Source: Haliotis asinina
Lineage: Eukaryota > Mollusca > Gastropoda > Lepetellida > Haliotidae
Assembly: GCF_037392515.1 (NCBI RefSeq)
Contig: NC_090282.1
Span: 51,670,843-51,734,842, forward strand
Length of the DNA stretch: 64,000 nucleotides
Direction of reading: 5' to 3'
Shown here: piece by piece, positions 14,949-27,971 of the stretch
How positions within the stretch are numbered: position 1 is the stretch's first letter
Layout: every line of letters begins with the position of its first letter
The notes under the pieces: generated by a model
Seen by the model: only the letters and a program-made list of their open reading frames with translations
What the model was told of the DNA's origin: nothing
Database searches by the model: none
Translations under genes and position numbers: made by a program

Positions 14949-17900
14949 TAAATCAGGAACCCTCCTCTATTATTTGAGCTGTTTTTTAGAACTGTAGCTC
15001 CGATTCACATTTTTACCTATTTCCAAACCATGATGTATCCCCTATGACCCTTTCACGGGATTACCCTTCCTCGGGTGCCAAAGTTGACTTTCACGAAACT
15101 GTGTTTGGACCCTCTAGCACTCCATCAGGAACCCTCCTCTATCATTTGAGCTGGTTTTAAGAGCTGTAACTCCGATACACATTTTTACCTATTTCCAAAC
15201 CATGATGTATTCATTATGACCATTTCACATGATTACCCTTCCTGGGGTGCCAAACTTGACCTTCAGAAAATTGTGTTTGTACCCTCTTGCACTCCATCAG
15301 GAACCCTCATCGATTATTTGAGCTACTTTTTAGAACTGTAGCTCCGATTCACCTTTTTACCTATTTCCAAACTATGATGTATCCCCTATGACCCTTTCAC
15401 GGGATCACCCTTCCTCGGGTGCCCAAGTTGACTTTCACGAAACTGTGTTTTGACCCTCTAGCACTCCATCAGGAAGCCTCTTCTGTCATTTGAGCTGGTT
15501 TTAAGAGCTGTAGCTCCGATTCACATTTTTACCTATTTCCAAACCATGATGTATCCACTATTACCCTTTCACTTGATTACCCTTCCTGGGGTGCCCAACT
15601 AGACCTTCAGAAAATTGTGTTTGTACCCTCTTGCACTCCATCAGGAACCCTCATCTATTATTTGAGCTGGTTTTTAGAACTGTAGCTCCGATTCACCTTT
15701 TTACCTATTTCCAAACCATGATGTATCCCCTATGACCCTTTCACGGGATTACCCTTCCCGGGGTGCCAAAGTTGACTTTCACGAAACTGTGTTTTGACCC
15801 TCTAGCACTCCATCAGGAACCCTCCTCTATCATTTGAGCTGGTTTTAAGAGCTATAACTCCGATACACATTTTTACCTATTTCCAAACCATGATGTATCC
15901 ACTATGACCATTTCACATGATTACCCTTCCTGGGGTGCCAAACTTGACCTTCAGAAAATTGTGTTTGTACCCTCTTGCACTCCATCAGGAACCCTCATCG
16001 ATTATTTGAGCTACTTTTTAGAACTGTAGCTCCGATTCACCTTTTTACCTATTTCCAAACCATGATGTATCCCCTATGACCCTTTCACGGGATCACCCTT
16101 CCTCGGGTGCCAAAGTTGACTTTCACGAAACTTTGTTTTGACCCTCTAGCACTCCATCAGGAACCCTCCTTTATCATTTGAGGTTTTTTTCAGAACTGTA
16201 GCTCCGATTCACATTTTTACCTATTTCCAAACCATGATGTATCCCCTGACACCCTTTCACTTGATTACCCTTCCTCGGGTGCCAAAGTTGACTTTCACGA
16301 AACTGTGTTTGGACCCTCTAGCACTCCGTCAGGAACCCTCCTCTATCATTTGAGCTGGTTTTTAGAACTGTAGCTCCGATTCACCTTTTTACCTATTTCC
16401 CAACCATGATGTATCCCCTAAGACCCTTTCACGGGATTACCCTTCCTCGGGTGCCAAAGTTGACTTTCACGAAACTGTGTTTTGACCCTCTAGCACTCCA
16501 TCAGGAACCCTCCTCTATCATTTGAGGTGGTTTTCAGAACTGTAGCTCCGATTCACATTTTTACCTATTTCCAAACCATGATGTATCCCCTTTCACCCTT
16601 TCACGGGATTACCCTTCCTGGGGTGCCAAAGCTGACCTTCACAAAACTGTGTTTGTACACTCTAGCACTCCATCAGGAACCCTCCTCTATTATTTGAGCT
16701 GTTTTTTAGAACTGTAGCTCCGATTCACCTTTTTACCTATTACCAAACCATGATGTATCCCCTTTGACCCTTTCACGGGATTACCCTTCCTGGGGTGCCC
16801 AAGTTGACTTTCACGAAACTGTGTTTGAACCCTCTAGCACTCCATCAGGAACCGTCTTCTATCATTTGAGCTGGTTTTAAGAGCTGTAGCTCCGATTCAC
16901 ATTTTTACCTATTTCCAAACCATGATGTATCCACTTTTACCCTTTCACTTGATTACCCTTCCTGGGGTGCCCAACTAGACCTTCAGAAAATTGTGTTTGT
17001 ACCCTCTTGCACTCCATCAGGAACCCTCCTCTATTATTTGAGCTGGTTTTTAGAACTGTAGCTCCGATTCACCTTTTTACCTATTTCCAAACCATGATGT
17101 ATCCCCTATGACCCTTTCACGGGATTACCCTTCCCGGGGTGCCAAAGTTGACTTTCACGAAACTGTGTTTTGACCCTCTAGCACTCCATCAGGAACCCTC
17201 CTCTATCATTTGAGCTGGTTTTAAGAGCTGTAACTCCGATACACATTTTTACCTATTTCCAAACCATGATGTATCCACTATGACCATTTCACATGATTAC
17301 CCTTCCTGGGGTGCCAAACTTGACCTTCAGAAAATTGTGTTTGTACCCTCTTGCACTCCATCAGGAACCCTCATCGATTATTTGAGCTACTTTTTAGAAC
17401 TGTAGCTCCGATTCACCTTTTTACCTATTTCCAAACCATGATGTATCCCCTATGACCCTTTCACGGGATCACCCTTCCTCGGGTGCCAAAGTTGACTTTC
17501 ACGAAACTTTGTTTTGACCCTCTAGCACTCCATCAGGAACCCTCCTTTATCATTTGAGGTTTTTTTCAGAACTGTAGCTCCGATTCACATTTTTACCTAT
17601 TTCCAAACCATGATGTATCCCCTGACACCCTTTCACTTGATTACCCTTCCTCGGGTGCCAAAGTTGACTTTCACGAAACTGTGTTTGGACCCTCTAGCAC
17701 TCCGTCAGGAACCCTCCTCTATCATTTGAGCTGGTTTTTAGAACTGTAGCTCCGATTCACCTTTTTACCTATTTCCCAACCATGATGTATCCCCTAAGAC
17801 CCTTTCACGGGATTACCCTTCCTCCGGTGCCAAAGTTGACTTTCACGAAACTGTGTTTTGACCCTCTAGCACTCCATCAGGAACCCTCCTCTATCATTTG

Positions 17901-20788
17901 AGGTGGTTTTCAGAACTGTAGCTCCGATTCACATTTTTACCTATTTCCAAACCATGATGTATCCTGTATAACCTTTTCACGGGATTACCCTTCCTTTGGT
18001 GCCAAAGTTGACCTGCACAAAACTGTGTTTGTACACTGTAGCACTAAATCAGGAACCCTCCTCTATTATTTGAGCTGTTTTTTAGAACTGTAGCTCCGAT
18101 TCACATTTTTCCTATTTCCAAACCATGATGTATCCCCTTTGACCCTTTCACGGGATTACCCTTCCTGGGGTGCCAAACTTGACCTTCAGAAAATTGTGTT
18201 TGTACCCTTTTGCACTCAATCAGGAACCCTCCTCTATCATTTGAGGTGGTTTTCAGAACTGTAGCTCCGATTCACATTTTTACCTATTTCCAAACCATGA
18301 TGTATCCCCTATGACCCTTTCAAGGGATCACCCTTCCTCCGGTGCCAAAGTTGACCTGCACAAAACTGTGTTTGTACACTCTAGCACTAAATCAGGAACC
18401 CTCCTCTATTATTTGAGCTGTTTTTAAGAACTGTAGCTCCGATTCACATTTTTACCTATTTCCAAACCATGATGTATTCCCTTTGACCCTTTCACGGGAT
18501 TACCCTTCCTCGGGTGCCCAAGTTGACTTTCACGAAACTGTGTTTTGACCCTCTAGCACTCCATCAGGAAGCCTCTTCTGTCATTTGAGCTGGTTTTAAG
18601 AGCTGTAGCTCCGATTCACATTTTTACCTATTTCCAAACCATGATGTATCCACTATTACCCTTTCACTTGATTACCCTTCCTGGGGTGCCCAACTAGACC
18701 TTCAGAAAATTGTGTTTGTACCCTCTTGCACTCCATCAGGAACCCTCATCTATTATTTGAGCTGGTTTTTAGAACTGTAGCTCCGATTCACCTTTTTACC
18801 TATTTCCAAACCATGATGTATCCCCTATGACCCTTTCACGGGATTACCCTTCCCGGGGTGCCAAAGTTGACTTTCACGAAACTGTGTTTGGACCCTCTAG
18901 CACTCCATCAGGAACCCTCCTCTATCATTTGAGCTGGTTTTAAGAGCTGTAACTCCGATACACATTTTTACCTATTTCCAAACCATGATGTATCCACTAT
19001 GACCATTTCACATGATTACCCTTCCTGGGGTGCCAAACTTGACCTTCAGAAAATTGTGTTTGTACCCTCTTGCACTCCATCAGGAACCCTCATCGATTAT
19101 TTGAGCTACTTTTTAGAACTGTAGCTCCGATTCACCTTTTTACCTATTTCCAAACCATGATGTATCCCCTATGACCCTTTCACGGGATCACCCTTCCTCG
19201 GGTGCCAAAGTTGACTTTCACGAAACTTTGTTTTGACCCTCTAGCACTCCATCAGGAACCCTCCTCTATCATTTGAGGTGGTTTTCAGAACTGTAGCTCC
19301 GATTCACATTTTTACCTATTTCCAAACCATGATGTATCCCCTATGACCCTTTCAAGGGATCACCCTTCCTCCGGTGCCAAAGTTGACCTGCACAAAACTG
19401 TGTTTGTACACTCTAGCACTAAATCAGGAACCCTCCTCTATTATTTGAGCTGTTTTTAAGAACTGTAGCTCCGATTCACATTTTTACCTATTTCCAAACC
19501 ATGATGTATTCCCTTTGACCCTTTCACGGGATTACCCTTCCTCGGGTGCCCAAGTTGACTTTCACGAAACTGTGTTTTGACCCTCTAGCACTCCATCAGG
19601 AAGCCTCTTCTGTCATTTGAGCTGGTTTTAAGAGCTGTAGCTCCGATTCACATTTTTACCTATTTCCAAACCATGATGTATCCACTATTACCCTTTCACT
19701 TGATTACCCTTCCTGGGGTGCCCAACTAGACCTTCAGAAAATTGTGTTTGTACCCTCTTGCACTCCATCAGGAACCCTCATCTATTATTTGAGCTGGTTT
19801 TTAGAACTGTAGCTCCGATTCACATTTTTACCTATTTCCAAACCATGATGTATCCCCTGACACCCTTTCACTTGATTACCCTTCCTCAGGTGCCAAAGTT
19901 GACTTTCACGAAACTGTGTTTGGACCCTCTAGCACTCCGTCAGGAACCCTCCTCTATCATTTGAGCTGGTTTTTAGAACTGTAGCTCCGATTCACCTTTT
20001 TACCTATTTCCCAACCATGATGTATCCCCTAAGACCCTTTCACGGGATTACCCTTCCTCGGGTGCCAAAGTTGACTTTCACGAAACTGTGTTTTGACCCT
20101 CTAGCACTCCATCAGGAACCCTCCTCTATCATTTGAGGTGGTTTTCAGAACTGTAGCTCCGATTCACATTTTTACCTATTTCCAAACCATGATGTATCCT
20201 GTATAACCCTTTCACGGGATTACCCTTCCTTTGGTGCCAAAGTTGACCTGCACAAAACTGTGTTTGTACACTGTAGCACTAAATCAGGAACCCTTCTCTA
20301 TTATTTGAGCTGTTTTTTAGAACTGTAGCTCCGATTCACATTTTTCCTATTTCCAAACCATGATGTATCCCCTTTGACCCTTTCACGGGATTACCCTTCC
20401 TGGGGTGCCAAACTTGACCTTCAGAAAATTGTGTTTGTACCCTTTTGCACTCAATCAGGAACCCTCCTCTATCATTTGAGGTGGTTTTCAGAACTGTAGC
20501 TCCGATTCACATTTTTACCTATTTCCAAACCATGATGTATCCCCTATGACCCTTTCACGGGATCACCCTTCCTCCGGTGCCAAAGTTGACCTGCACAAAA
20601 CTGTGTTTGTACACTCTAGCACTAAATCAGGAACCCTCCTCTATTATTTGAGCTGTTTTTATGAACTGTAGCTCCGATTCACATTTTTACCTATTTCCAA
20701 ACCATGATGTATTCCCTTTGACCCTTTCACGGGATTACCCTTCCTCGGGTGCCCAAGTTGACTTTCACGAAACTGTGTTTGGACCCTC

Positions 20789-23700
20789 TTGCACTCCATC
20801 AGGAAGCCTCTTCTGTCATTTGAGCTGGTTTTAAGAGCTGTAGCTCCGATTCACATTTTTACCTATTTCCAAACCATGATGTATCCACTATTACCCTTTC
20901 ACTTGATTACCCTTCCTGGGGTGCCCAACTTGACCTTCAGAAAATTGTGTTTGTACCCTCTTGCACTCCATCAGGAACCCTCATCTATTATTTGAGCTGC
21001 TTTTTAGAACTGTAGCTCCGATTCACCTTTTTACCTATTTCCCAACCATGATGTATCCCCTTTGACCCTTTCACGGGATCACCCTTCCTCGGGTCCCAAA
21101 GTTGACTTTGACGAAACTTTGTTTTGACCCTCTAGCACTCCATCAGGAACCCTCCTCTATTATTTGAGCTGTTTTTTAGAACTGTAGCTCCGATTCACCT
21201 TTTTACTTATTTCCAAACCATGATGTATCCCCTATGACCCTTTCACGGGATTACCCTTCCTGGGGTGCCAAAGTTGACCTTCACAAAACTGTGTTTGTAC
21301 ACTAGCACTCCATCAGGAACCCTCCTCTATTATTTGAGCTGTTTTTTAGAACTGTAGCTCCGATTCACATTTTTACCTATTTCCAAACCATGATGTATCC
21401 CCTTTGACCCTTTCACGGGATTTCCCTTCCTGGGGTGCCAAAGCTGACCTTCACAAAACTGTGTTTGTACACTCTAGCACTCCATCAGGAACCCTCCTCT
21501 ATTATTTGAGCTGTTTTTTAGAACTGTAGCTCCGATTCACCTTTTTACCTATTACCAAACCATGATGTATTCCCTTTGACCCTTTCACCTAATTACCCTT
21601 CCTGGGGTGCCAAAGTTGACTTTCACGAAACTGTGTTTGTACACTCTAGCACTCCATTAGGAACCCTCCTCTATTATTTGAGCTGTTTTTTAGAACTATA
21701 GCTCCGATTCACATTTTTACCTATTTCCAAACCATGATGTATCCCCTTTGACCCTTTCACGGGATTACCCTTCCTGGGATGCCAAACTTGACCTTCAGAA
21801 AATTGTGTTTGTACCCTCTAGCACTCCATCAGGAACCCTCATCTATTATTTCAGCTGGTTTTTAGAACTGTAGCTCCGATTCACCTTTTTACCTATCTCC
21901 CAACAATGATGTATCCCCTATGATCCTTTCACGGGATTACCCTTCCTCGGGTGCCAAAGTTGACTTGCACGAAACTTTGTTTTGACCCTCTAGCACTCCA
22001 TCAGGAACCCTCCTCTATCATTTGAGGTTTTTTTCAGAACTGTAGCTCCGATTCACATTTTTACCTATTTCCAAACCATGATGTATCCTGTATAACCCTT
22101 TCACGGGATTACCCTTCCTTTGGTGCCAAAGTTGACCTGCACAAAACTGTGTTTGTACACTGTAGCACTAAATCAGGAACCCTCCTCTATTATTTGAGCT
22201 GTTTTTTAGAACTGTAGCTCCGATTCACATTTTTCCTATTTCCAAACCATGATGTATCCCCTTTGACCCTTTCACGGGATTACCCTTCCTGGGGTGCCAA
22301 ACTTGACCTTCAGAAAATTGTGTTTGTACCCTTTTGCACTCAATCAGGAACCCTCCTCTATCATTTGAGGTGGTTTTCAGAACTGTAGCTCCGATTCACA
22401 TTTTTACCTATTTCCAAACCATGATGTATCCCCTATGACCCTTTCACGGGATCACCCTTCCTCCGGTGCCAAAGTTGACCTGCACAAAACTGTGTTTGTA
22501 CACTCTAGCACTAAATCAGGAACCCTCCTCTATTATTTGAGCTGTTTTTATGAACTGTAGCTCCGATTCACATTTTTACCTATTTCCAAACCATGATGTA
22601 TTCCCTTTGACCCTTTCACGGGATTACCCTTCCTGGGGTGCCCAAGTTGACTTTCACGAAACTGTGTTTGGACCCTCTTGCACTCCATCAGGAAGCCTCT
22701 TCTGTCATTTGAGCTGGTTTTAAGAGCTGTAGCTCCGATTCACATTTTTACCTATTTCCAAACCATGATGTATCCACTATTACCCTTTCACTTGATTACC
22801 CTTCCTGGGGTGCCCAACTTGACCTTCAGAAAATTGTGTTTGTACCCTCTTGCACTCCATCAGGAACCCTCATCTATTATTTGAGCTGCTTTTTAGAACT
22901 GTAGCTCCGATTCACCTTTTTACCTATTTCCCAACCATGATGTATCCCCTTTGACCCTTTCACGGGATCACCCTTCCTCGGGTCCCAAAGTTGACTTTGA
23001 CGAAACTTTGTTTTGACCCTCTAGCACTCCATCAGGAACCCTCCTCTATTATTTGAGCTGTTTTTTAGAACTGTAGCTCCGATTCACCTTTTTACTTATT
23101 TCCAAACCATGATGTATCCCCTATGACCCTTTCACGGGATTACCCTTCCTGGGGTGCCAAAGTTGACCTTCACAAAACTGTGTTTGTACACTAGCACTCC
23201 ATCAGGAACCCTCCTCTATTATTTGAGCTGTTTTTTAGAACTGTAGCTCCGATTCACATTTTTACCTATTTCCAAACCATGATGTATCCCCTTTGACCCT
23301 TTCACGGGATTTCCCTTCCTGGGGTGCCAAAGCTGACCTTCACAAAACTGTGTTTGTACACTCTAGCACTCCATCAGGAACCCTCCTCTATTATTTGAGC
23401 TGTTTTTTAGAACTGTAGCTCCGATTCACCTTTTTACCTATTACCAAACCATGATGTATTCCCTTTGACCCTTTCACGGAATTACCCTTCCTGGGGTGCC
23501 AAAGTTGACTTTCACGAAACTGTGTTTGTACACTCTAGCACTCCATTAGGAACCCTCCTCTATTATTTGAGCTGTTTTTTAGAACTATAGCTCCGATTCA
23601 CATTTTTACCTATTTCCAAACCATGATGTATCCCCTTTGACCCTTTCACGGGATTACCCTTCCTGGGATGCCAAACTTGACCTTCAGAAAATTGTGTTTG

Positions 23701-24070
23701 TACCCTCTAGCACTCCATCAGGAACCCTCATCTATTATTTCAGCTGGTTTTTAGAACTGTAGCTCCGATTCACCTTTTTACCTATCTCCCAACAATGATG
23801 TATCCCCTATGATCCTTTCACGGGATTACCCTTCCTCGGGTGCCAAAGTTGACTTGCACGAAACTTTGTTTTGACCCTCTAGCACTCCATCAGGAACCCT
23901 CCTCTATCATTTGAGGTTTTTTTCAGAACTGTAGCTCCGATTCACATTTTTACCTATTTCCAAACCATGATGTATCCCCTATGACCCTTTCACTTGATTA
24001 CCCTTCCTCGGGTGCCAAGGTTGACTTTCACGAAACTGTGTTTGGACCCTCTAGCACTCCATCAGGAACC
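20789..24070. repeat. Eleven-monomer higher-order repeat (~1,889 bp)
   Basis: A distinctive monomer beginning CATCAGGAAGCCTCTTCTG occurs at about 20,789 and 22,678, separated by 1,889 bases (11 x 172 minus 3). The 68-codon frames beginning at those two positions are identical. Downstream monomers follow in the same order in both copies, including CACTCCATTAGGAACC and a TTTCAGCTGG variant. It is a long, recently copied unit close to the array edge. Confidence 0.85.
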
Positions 24071-24536
24071 CTCCTCTATCATTAGAGCTGTTTTTTAGAA
24101 CTGTAGCTCCGATTCACCTTTTCGCCTTTTTCCCAACCATGATGTATCCACTTTTACCCTTTCACGGGATTACCCTTCCTGGGGTGCCAAAGTTGACCTT
24201 CAGAAAACTGTGTTTGTACACTCTAGCACTCCATCAGGAACCGTCTTCTATTATTTGAGCTGTTTTTTAGAACTGTAGCTCCGATTCACATTTTTACCTA
24301 TTCCAAACCATGATGTATCCCCTCTGACCCTTTCACGGGATTACCCTTCCTCGGGTGCCAAAGATGACTTTCACGAAACTGTGTTTGGACCCTCTAGCAC
24401 TCCATCAGGAACCCTCCTCTATTATTTGAGCTGGTTTGAAAACCTGTAACTCCGATTCACCTTTCTGCCTATTTGCAAACCATGATGTATCCACTATTAC
24501 CCATTCACGGGTTTACCCTTTCTGGGGTGCCAACTT
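24040..24536. repeat. Diverged monomers at satellite edge
   Basis: The last two to three monomers carry many private changes (CATTAGAGCTG, CTTTTCGCCTTTTTCCC, GAAAACCTGTAACTCC, TTCTGCCTATTTGC) not seen inside the array. Homology stops at about 24,536 after GGGGTGCCAACTT. Decay towards the margin is expected because edge monomers take little part in homogenisation. Confidence 0.75.
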
Positions 24537-24908
24537 ACATGTGACTACAGAGTGCAATACACCCTGAAAGTTGACGTAAGCACGATGCAATACGTTTATT
24601 ATTGTTAAGGCTGTTGCTAATTAATGTGAAACTATGTTTTACGACACTATTTGGAATGTTGGTATTCCCCGAACGGAAGCGAGGGATATACAGATATTTA
24701 GCCACGAGTGTGCCTGTCTATTACCAAACTCAACTTTCAAACATGGGCTGGTTACCCACAATGGCCTCATTTAGAACGCATCGTTATAGAGGAGACGTGG
24801 CGTCCTTGCATTGCTCACGACATCACCTCACCATGCCAAAGTAATATTTTCCCCTAGGTCATCGTATGAAAAATATGAACCCCGATATTTTCGATCTCGT
24901 AGTTAATA
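24537..24908. other. Unassigned spacer next to satellite
   Basis: Non-satellite sequence between the array edge and the LINE fragment. An 80-codon plus-strand frame (24,602-24,844) has no motif I recognise and starts from a non-ATG codon. I see no RNA gene, repeat or promoter signature. Confidence 0.5.
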
Positions 24909-25257
24909 TGGCTCATGGGCCAATCTGGTAGAAATATTAATATTCATTATTCTGCTGGAGTAGATCATCCGGGTATCCTTGGTGCTGTAAGTTGGAGACC
25001 CACTTGCTTTTAGCATTGTCCTTGTGATACTCCGTGGTGGGTGGGTGGCTCGGATGATGAACCATATTACACTAACCATGGCTTACATCTATGAAATTCC
25101 GCCCAAAAGCCCAAAATGTCCACTTGAAATTGACCCTATTGATACTGATCACAGACCTTCTGCATTGATTGAGTATTGGCCTCTTTTCCTTGTGATCGAG
25201 ACTCCTGACAAGACACCGTAAAAGGTGAACCCCTTTGCTGTATCCAAGGGTATTGAA
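24909..25257 (+). mobile_element. LINE A-family 5' fragment (decayed)
   Basis: This plus-strand segment matches the 5' untranslated region and ORF1 start of LINE A, which lies on the minus strand at about 52,540-52,870. Shared landmarks are TGGCTCATGGGCCAATCTGG, ATCATCCGGGTATCCTTGG and the encoded stretches PLEIDP, HRPS and EYWP.FLVIETPDKTP. A stop follows DKTP, where LINE A continues KLNPFAVSKGIQ. Homology ends near 25,257. It is a separate broken copy, inserted in the opposite orientation and lacking everything downstream of the ORF1 start. Confidence 0.85.
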
Positions 25258-26500
25258 GTAGTACAGGAGGAGGCAGCTGAAAAATCTGATGTCGTAGTCT
25301 CCCCAGTACTGACTTTGTTTGACACTATCTTCAGTTAGTATGATGTCTTTGGCTCATGAAAAGGCCTTTAATACTCAGGTTTTCACAGTGTATTGGCCGA
25401 CAACATCTCAAAGTTAATCATAGATAGTTTAACTAATATCAATCTGATCACTGTCATTGTGACGTTTGTGTATTGCTAGAGGGTGTAAAATTTTTTGACA
25501 TATATTTGCTTTTGAAAATAATGAAAATGACCGCCATTGACTATTTGATGAAATAGCAGTATCCAAAGTATTAGAAAACTATGCTTCACGATCGATAACT
25601 GACTCTAAGCTCTTGTAGTAACTATTCAAATGGTCTGTCAGATAACTGTTAATCACTTTTGATACATTCAGAAGCTTACAATTTGTTCAGTTTATCTGCT
25701 TTGATATAGATCTCTCTCTGATGGCATACTGACTTTATTGCATTTACTCTGTGTCAGTTCAACCATTCCATGGAGAGCAGCATCTCTCGACATCAGAACA
25801 CCTGAACAGGGATACGCTGACCATCACAAATGCTCTAACCATGGTCAACTGGTAAAGGAATATGATTGGCAAACATGCACTTGGTTGTTTACTTGCGCAA
25901 TGTAATATTCTAGACTGTTGGATGTTGGTGGGAGCTTTTCATTTAATGTCTTGTCTCATCTACAGACACCACTGGATTGTTTAGTACATACATTGAACTA
26001 AAGGTCAGTGCGATGTGATCTAGTAATGTTGATAGGCTTTTGTATTGTACGTTCTGGTTTGTAGACATTAGAATACCCCCGTGTATTGATCTATTGTTTT
26101 AACGTTGGACTTGTTTCGTGATGTGTTTCTGTGTTGGCGGTGTTTAGCAGTGCATGGCAGTGTATGGCTAAAAACAAGCACTCCTACAAGGCGATAAAGT
26201 CGTGCACATCCGATTTCCATGGACAAAAACAATTCTTCTCCAGTTCACAAGTTTCACAAACAAAACAGCAAAACAAACAAGCACAATTGGACCAGCTGTG
26301 CGGATTATGTTTTATTAATGTCATCATTCCCAACATGGAACAGTACCAAATCCTCGAACAGAAACACCAACATTGTTGTCGCAGATTGTGTGTCTAAATT
26401 GATCTTGATCAAATTTGAGATTTGAACACGGTCAAAGGTAACTGAAGCCCGACACGTAAAACCAGAGATAAAAAACATTTTTGAGAAAAAAACTCTGGAA
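25258..26500. other. No recognisable gene
   Basis: AT-rich host DNA. It contains only short chance frames, for example overlapping 88- and 68-codon frames near 26,131-26,425 with lysine- and glutamine-rich translations and no motif. I see no tRNA, rRNA, tandem repeat or transposon end. Confidence 0.5.
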
Positions 26501-26614
26501 CCGTGTTCCCTCAACGTATGCAACGCTACCTATTCTACTGGAAGGTTTACAGTAGTAGACACGCAGAGTACATTGTCACAAAATGTCCGAACAGTAAAAC
26601 ATCCACATGCTGCT

Positions 26615-26741
26615 CCAGAAGAGACCTTGATCCACTTCTGTCCACGGAATATCTTCTCGGCAGTCGTCCTGCCTCTGGGGGACTTCAGGGTCCATTTCCG
26701 CCCCCAGGACGATGGCATCCACGCTCCTGATAATAAAGGTA
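26615..26741. repeat. Exon-like module, copy 1
   Basis: First of three diverged copies of a ~125-bp block (others at 28,290-28,411 and 28,636-28,760). Bases 26,659-26,708 are identical in all three. The plus-strand reading encodes the pattern EETLIHF..RNIFSAVVLPLGD. The block is followed by AATAAAG|GTAAAC, which resembles a 5' splice site, and preceded by a pyrimidine-rich CTGCTCCAG. The minus strand is also open (MDPEVPQRQDDC). I do not recognise the protein in either direction. It may be a duplicated exon of a host gene or part of an unknown repeat. Confidence 0.55.
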
Positions 26742-26984
26742 AACATATTTTACATCATTTGTACTGTGTGAATAAATGCAAAATATATGATTCCACGAGA
26801 ACATATCTCAAACACGAAAATCAAGTTGTGACGTGGCAGTAGACGTCATTGTACACAAGGAGGCACTGTGTGTTTTCTTTAAAAGATCGTTTGGAAGAAC
26901 ACAGTGGCTTCTGCTAATAAAGGTAAACAGTATTCTGTATCATAATTTATACTTCCAGCACATATTAAGACTGCATGAGTGTCG

Positions 26985-27132
26985 TTTTTACACTGCTTTA
27001 ACCAGCATACCAGCTATATCACGGTGAGAAACAACAAATATCGGCTCCACACACCATTCAGATATTGTAAATCGAAATAGGTTTGTTTGGAGCGTCATGA
27101 GCGAACACTTTAACCATTCGGGTATTCGACGA
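26985..27132 (-). mobile_element. tRNA-derived SINE, copy 1 (diverged)
   Basis: Read on the minus strand it has a tRNA-like head with AAAGTGTTCGCTCATGACGC, a weak B-box remnant, then a body with CCGTGATATAGCTGG and a tail pairing with TTTTACACTGC. The same arrangement occurs at 27,766-27,913 and 53,435-53,531. The copy at 53,435 sits at the equivalent place in a duplicated host module, so the SINE was probably present before the module was duplicated. No intact promoter is visible. Confidence 0.65.
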
Positions 27133-27765
27133 TCCCCTTACATTTAAATGCAAAGCAAATATATCGGGACGTGGAAAACAAAATTTCATCTAAGTCTTAA
27201 ACTGAAATAGTGAATGCTTTACCAGCAGGTGGCCAGTACACCGACTTTCAAAGTGACCATCCGGGACTTGCTTTGCCTCGAACTACCTATTGAAGGACGG
27301 AATGGTGGGTTAACACTAAGTTATACTATCTATAGATAGCATCGTACAGGGCATGCACGAAGGGGGCCCTATCTACACTAACCCCTAATCTACCAGTCAA
27401 GTGCAGTCAGCATTGGGTCTACTGGGGGTGCTGAAAAGACTGGGGCCACAGAGTGTGCCAACCCTAAACTAGCTGGGTTGCTGTAACAACCATCCTGACT
27501 GTACAGTCAGGCCCTAGCACCGAACCTACTCCATGTACGCTCGGCAGGGGGCTACGCGGAGAGCAGACGCACAATGGAGCCACCATGAGACAAAAGCTCA
27601 TCCCATCGGACCCTCGGAAAGCCAGTGTACTAAAGTCCAGGTGGAAGGGTTTAGAGTGACACAACACCAAATCCAGAGTGTGCCAGGGTTCCTGCGTCTG
27701 AAAGAAATGAGTCATGCATAAGCATCAGTAATCACATTTCTCTCGGATGTAGATTGTATTAACAA
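27133..27765. other. No recognisable gene
   Basis: GC-balanced host sequence holding only short overlapping frames on both strands (62 and 83 codons around 27,464-27,721) without family motifs. I see no obvious repeat structure or RNA gene. Confidence 0.45.
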
Positions 27766-27913
27766 CAGCGAGTAAGTGTGGTTTTCTGCCGCTTTGGGCA
27801 ATTTTCCAACGACGAGTCTCGTACGTGGGCGTGGGGCATAGTATTTAAGTGAGGACTCGAACAATGGTACTGAACATGACGTGCCAACACTTGAACAACT
27901 AGGCTACACTACA
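27766..27913 (-). mobile_element. tRNA-derived SINE, copy 2
   Basis: On the minus strand a polymerase III-like A box (TAGCCTAGTTGTTCAAGTG, complement of about 27,890-27,906) is followed about 30 bases later by a B box (TGTTCGAGTCC, complement of 27,853-27,863). The body includes GTTGGAAAATTGCCC and AAAGCGGCAGAAAACC, ending in a degenerate ACTTACTCGCTG tail. From memory this matches the commonest abalone SINE, whose tail is (ACTC)n. It is diverged and not expected to be active. Confidence 0.7.
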
Positions 27914-27971
27914 ACTCCGTTTACATGCAGAAACCAGTATCAACCTTTCCCATCTATACCTAAATGGCTGT

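Larger units (their letters stand above)
1..24536. repeat. Satellite DNA array, 172-bp monomer
   Basis: The same block recurs head to tail. The landmark CCATGATG starts at 71, 243, 415, 587, 759 and 931, exactly 172 bases apart each time, giving about 142 monomers to 24,536. Other fixed landmarks in each monomer are CTGTAGCTCCGATTCAC, CATCAGGAACCCTC and ATTACCCTTCC. Monomers differ by scattered substitutions and fall into recurring subtypes. The left edge lies outside the window. Arrays of this length and monomer size are typical of centromeric or heterochromatic satellites, but nothing here proves a centromere and I see no CENP-B-box-like 17-mer. Reading frames of 60-70 codons inside it arise by chance. 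Confidence 0.98.

Noticed and set aside
19758..22884. 68-codon plus-strand frames within the satellite (19,758; 20,789; 22,678)
   Set aside because: They simply follow the 172-bp monomer, recur with it, and lack any start context or protein family. They are chance frames in repeats.
1..24536. CRISPR-like array
   Set aside because: Monomers abut with no unique spacers, the repeat is 172 bp and the context is eukaryotic.
27853..27906. Possible tRNA gene on the minus strand (A and B boxes present)
   Set aside because: The arms do not fold into a full cloverleaf and the sequence continues into a SINE body and tail. It is a SINE head.
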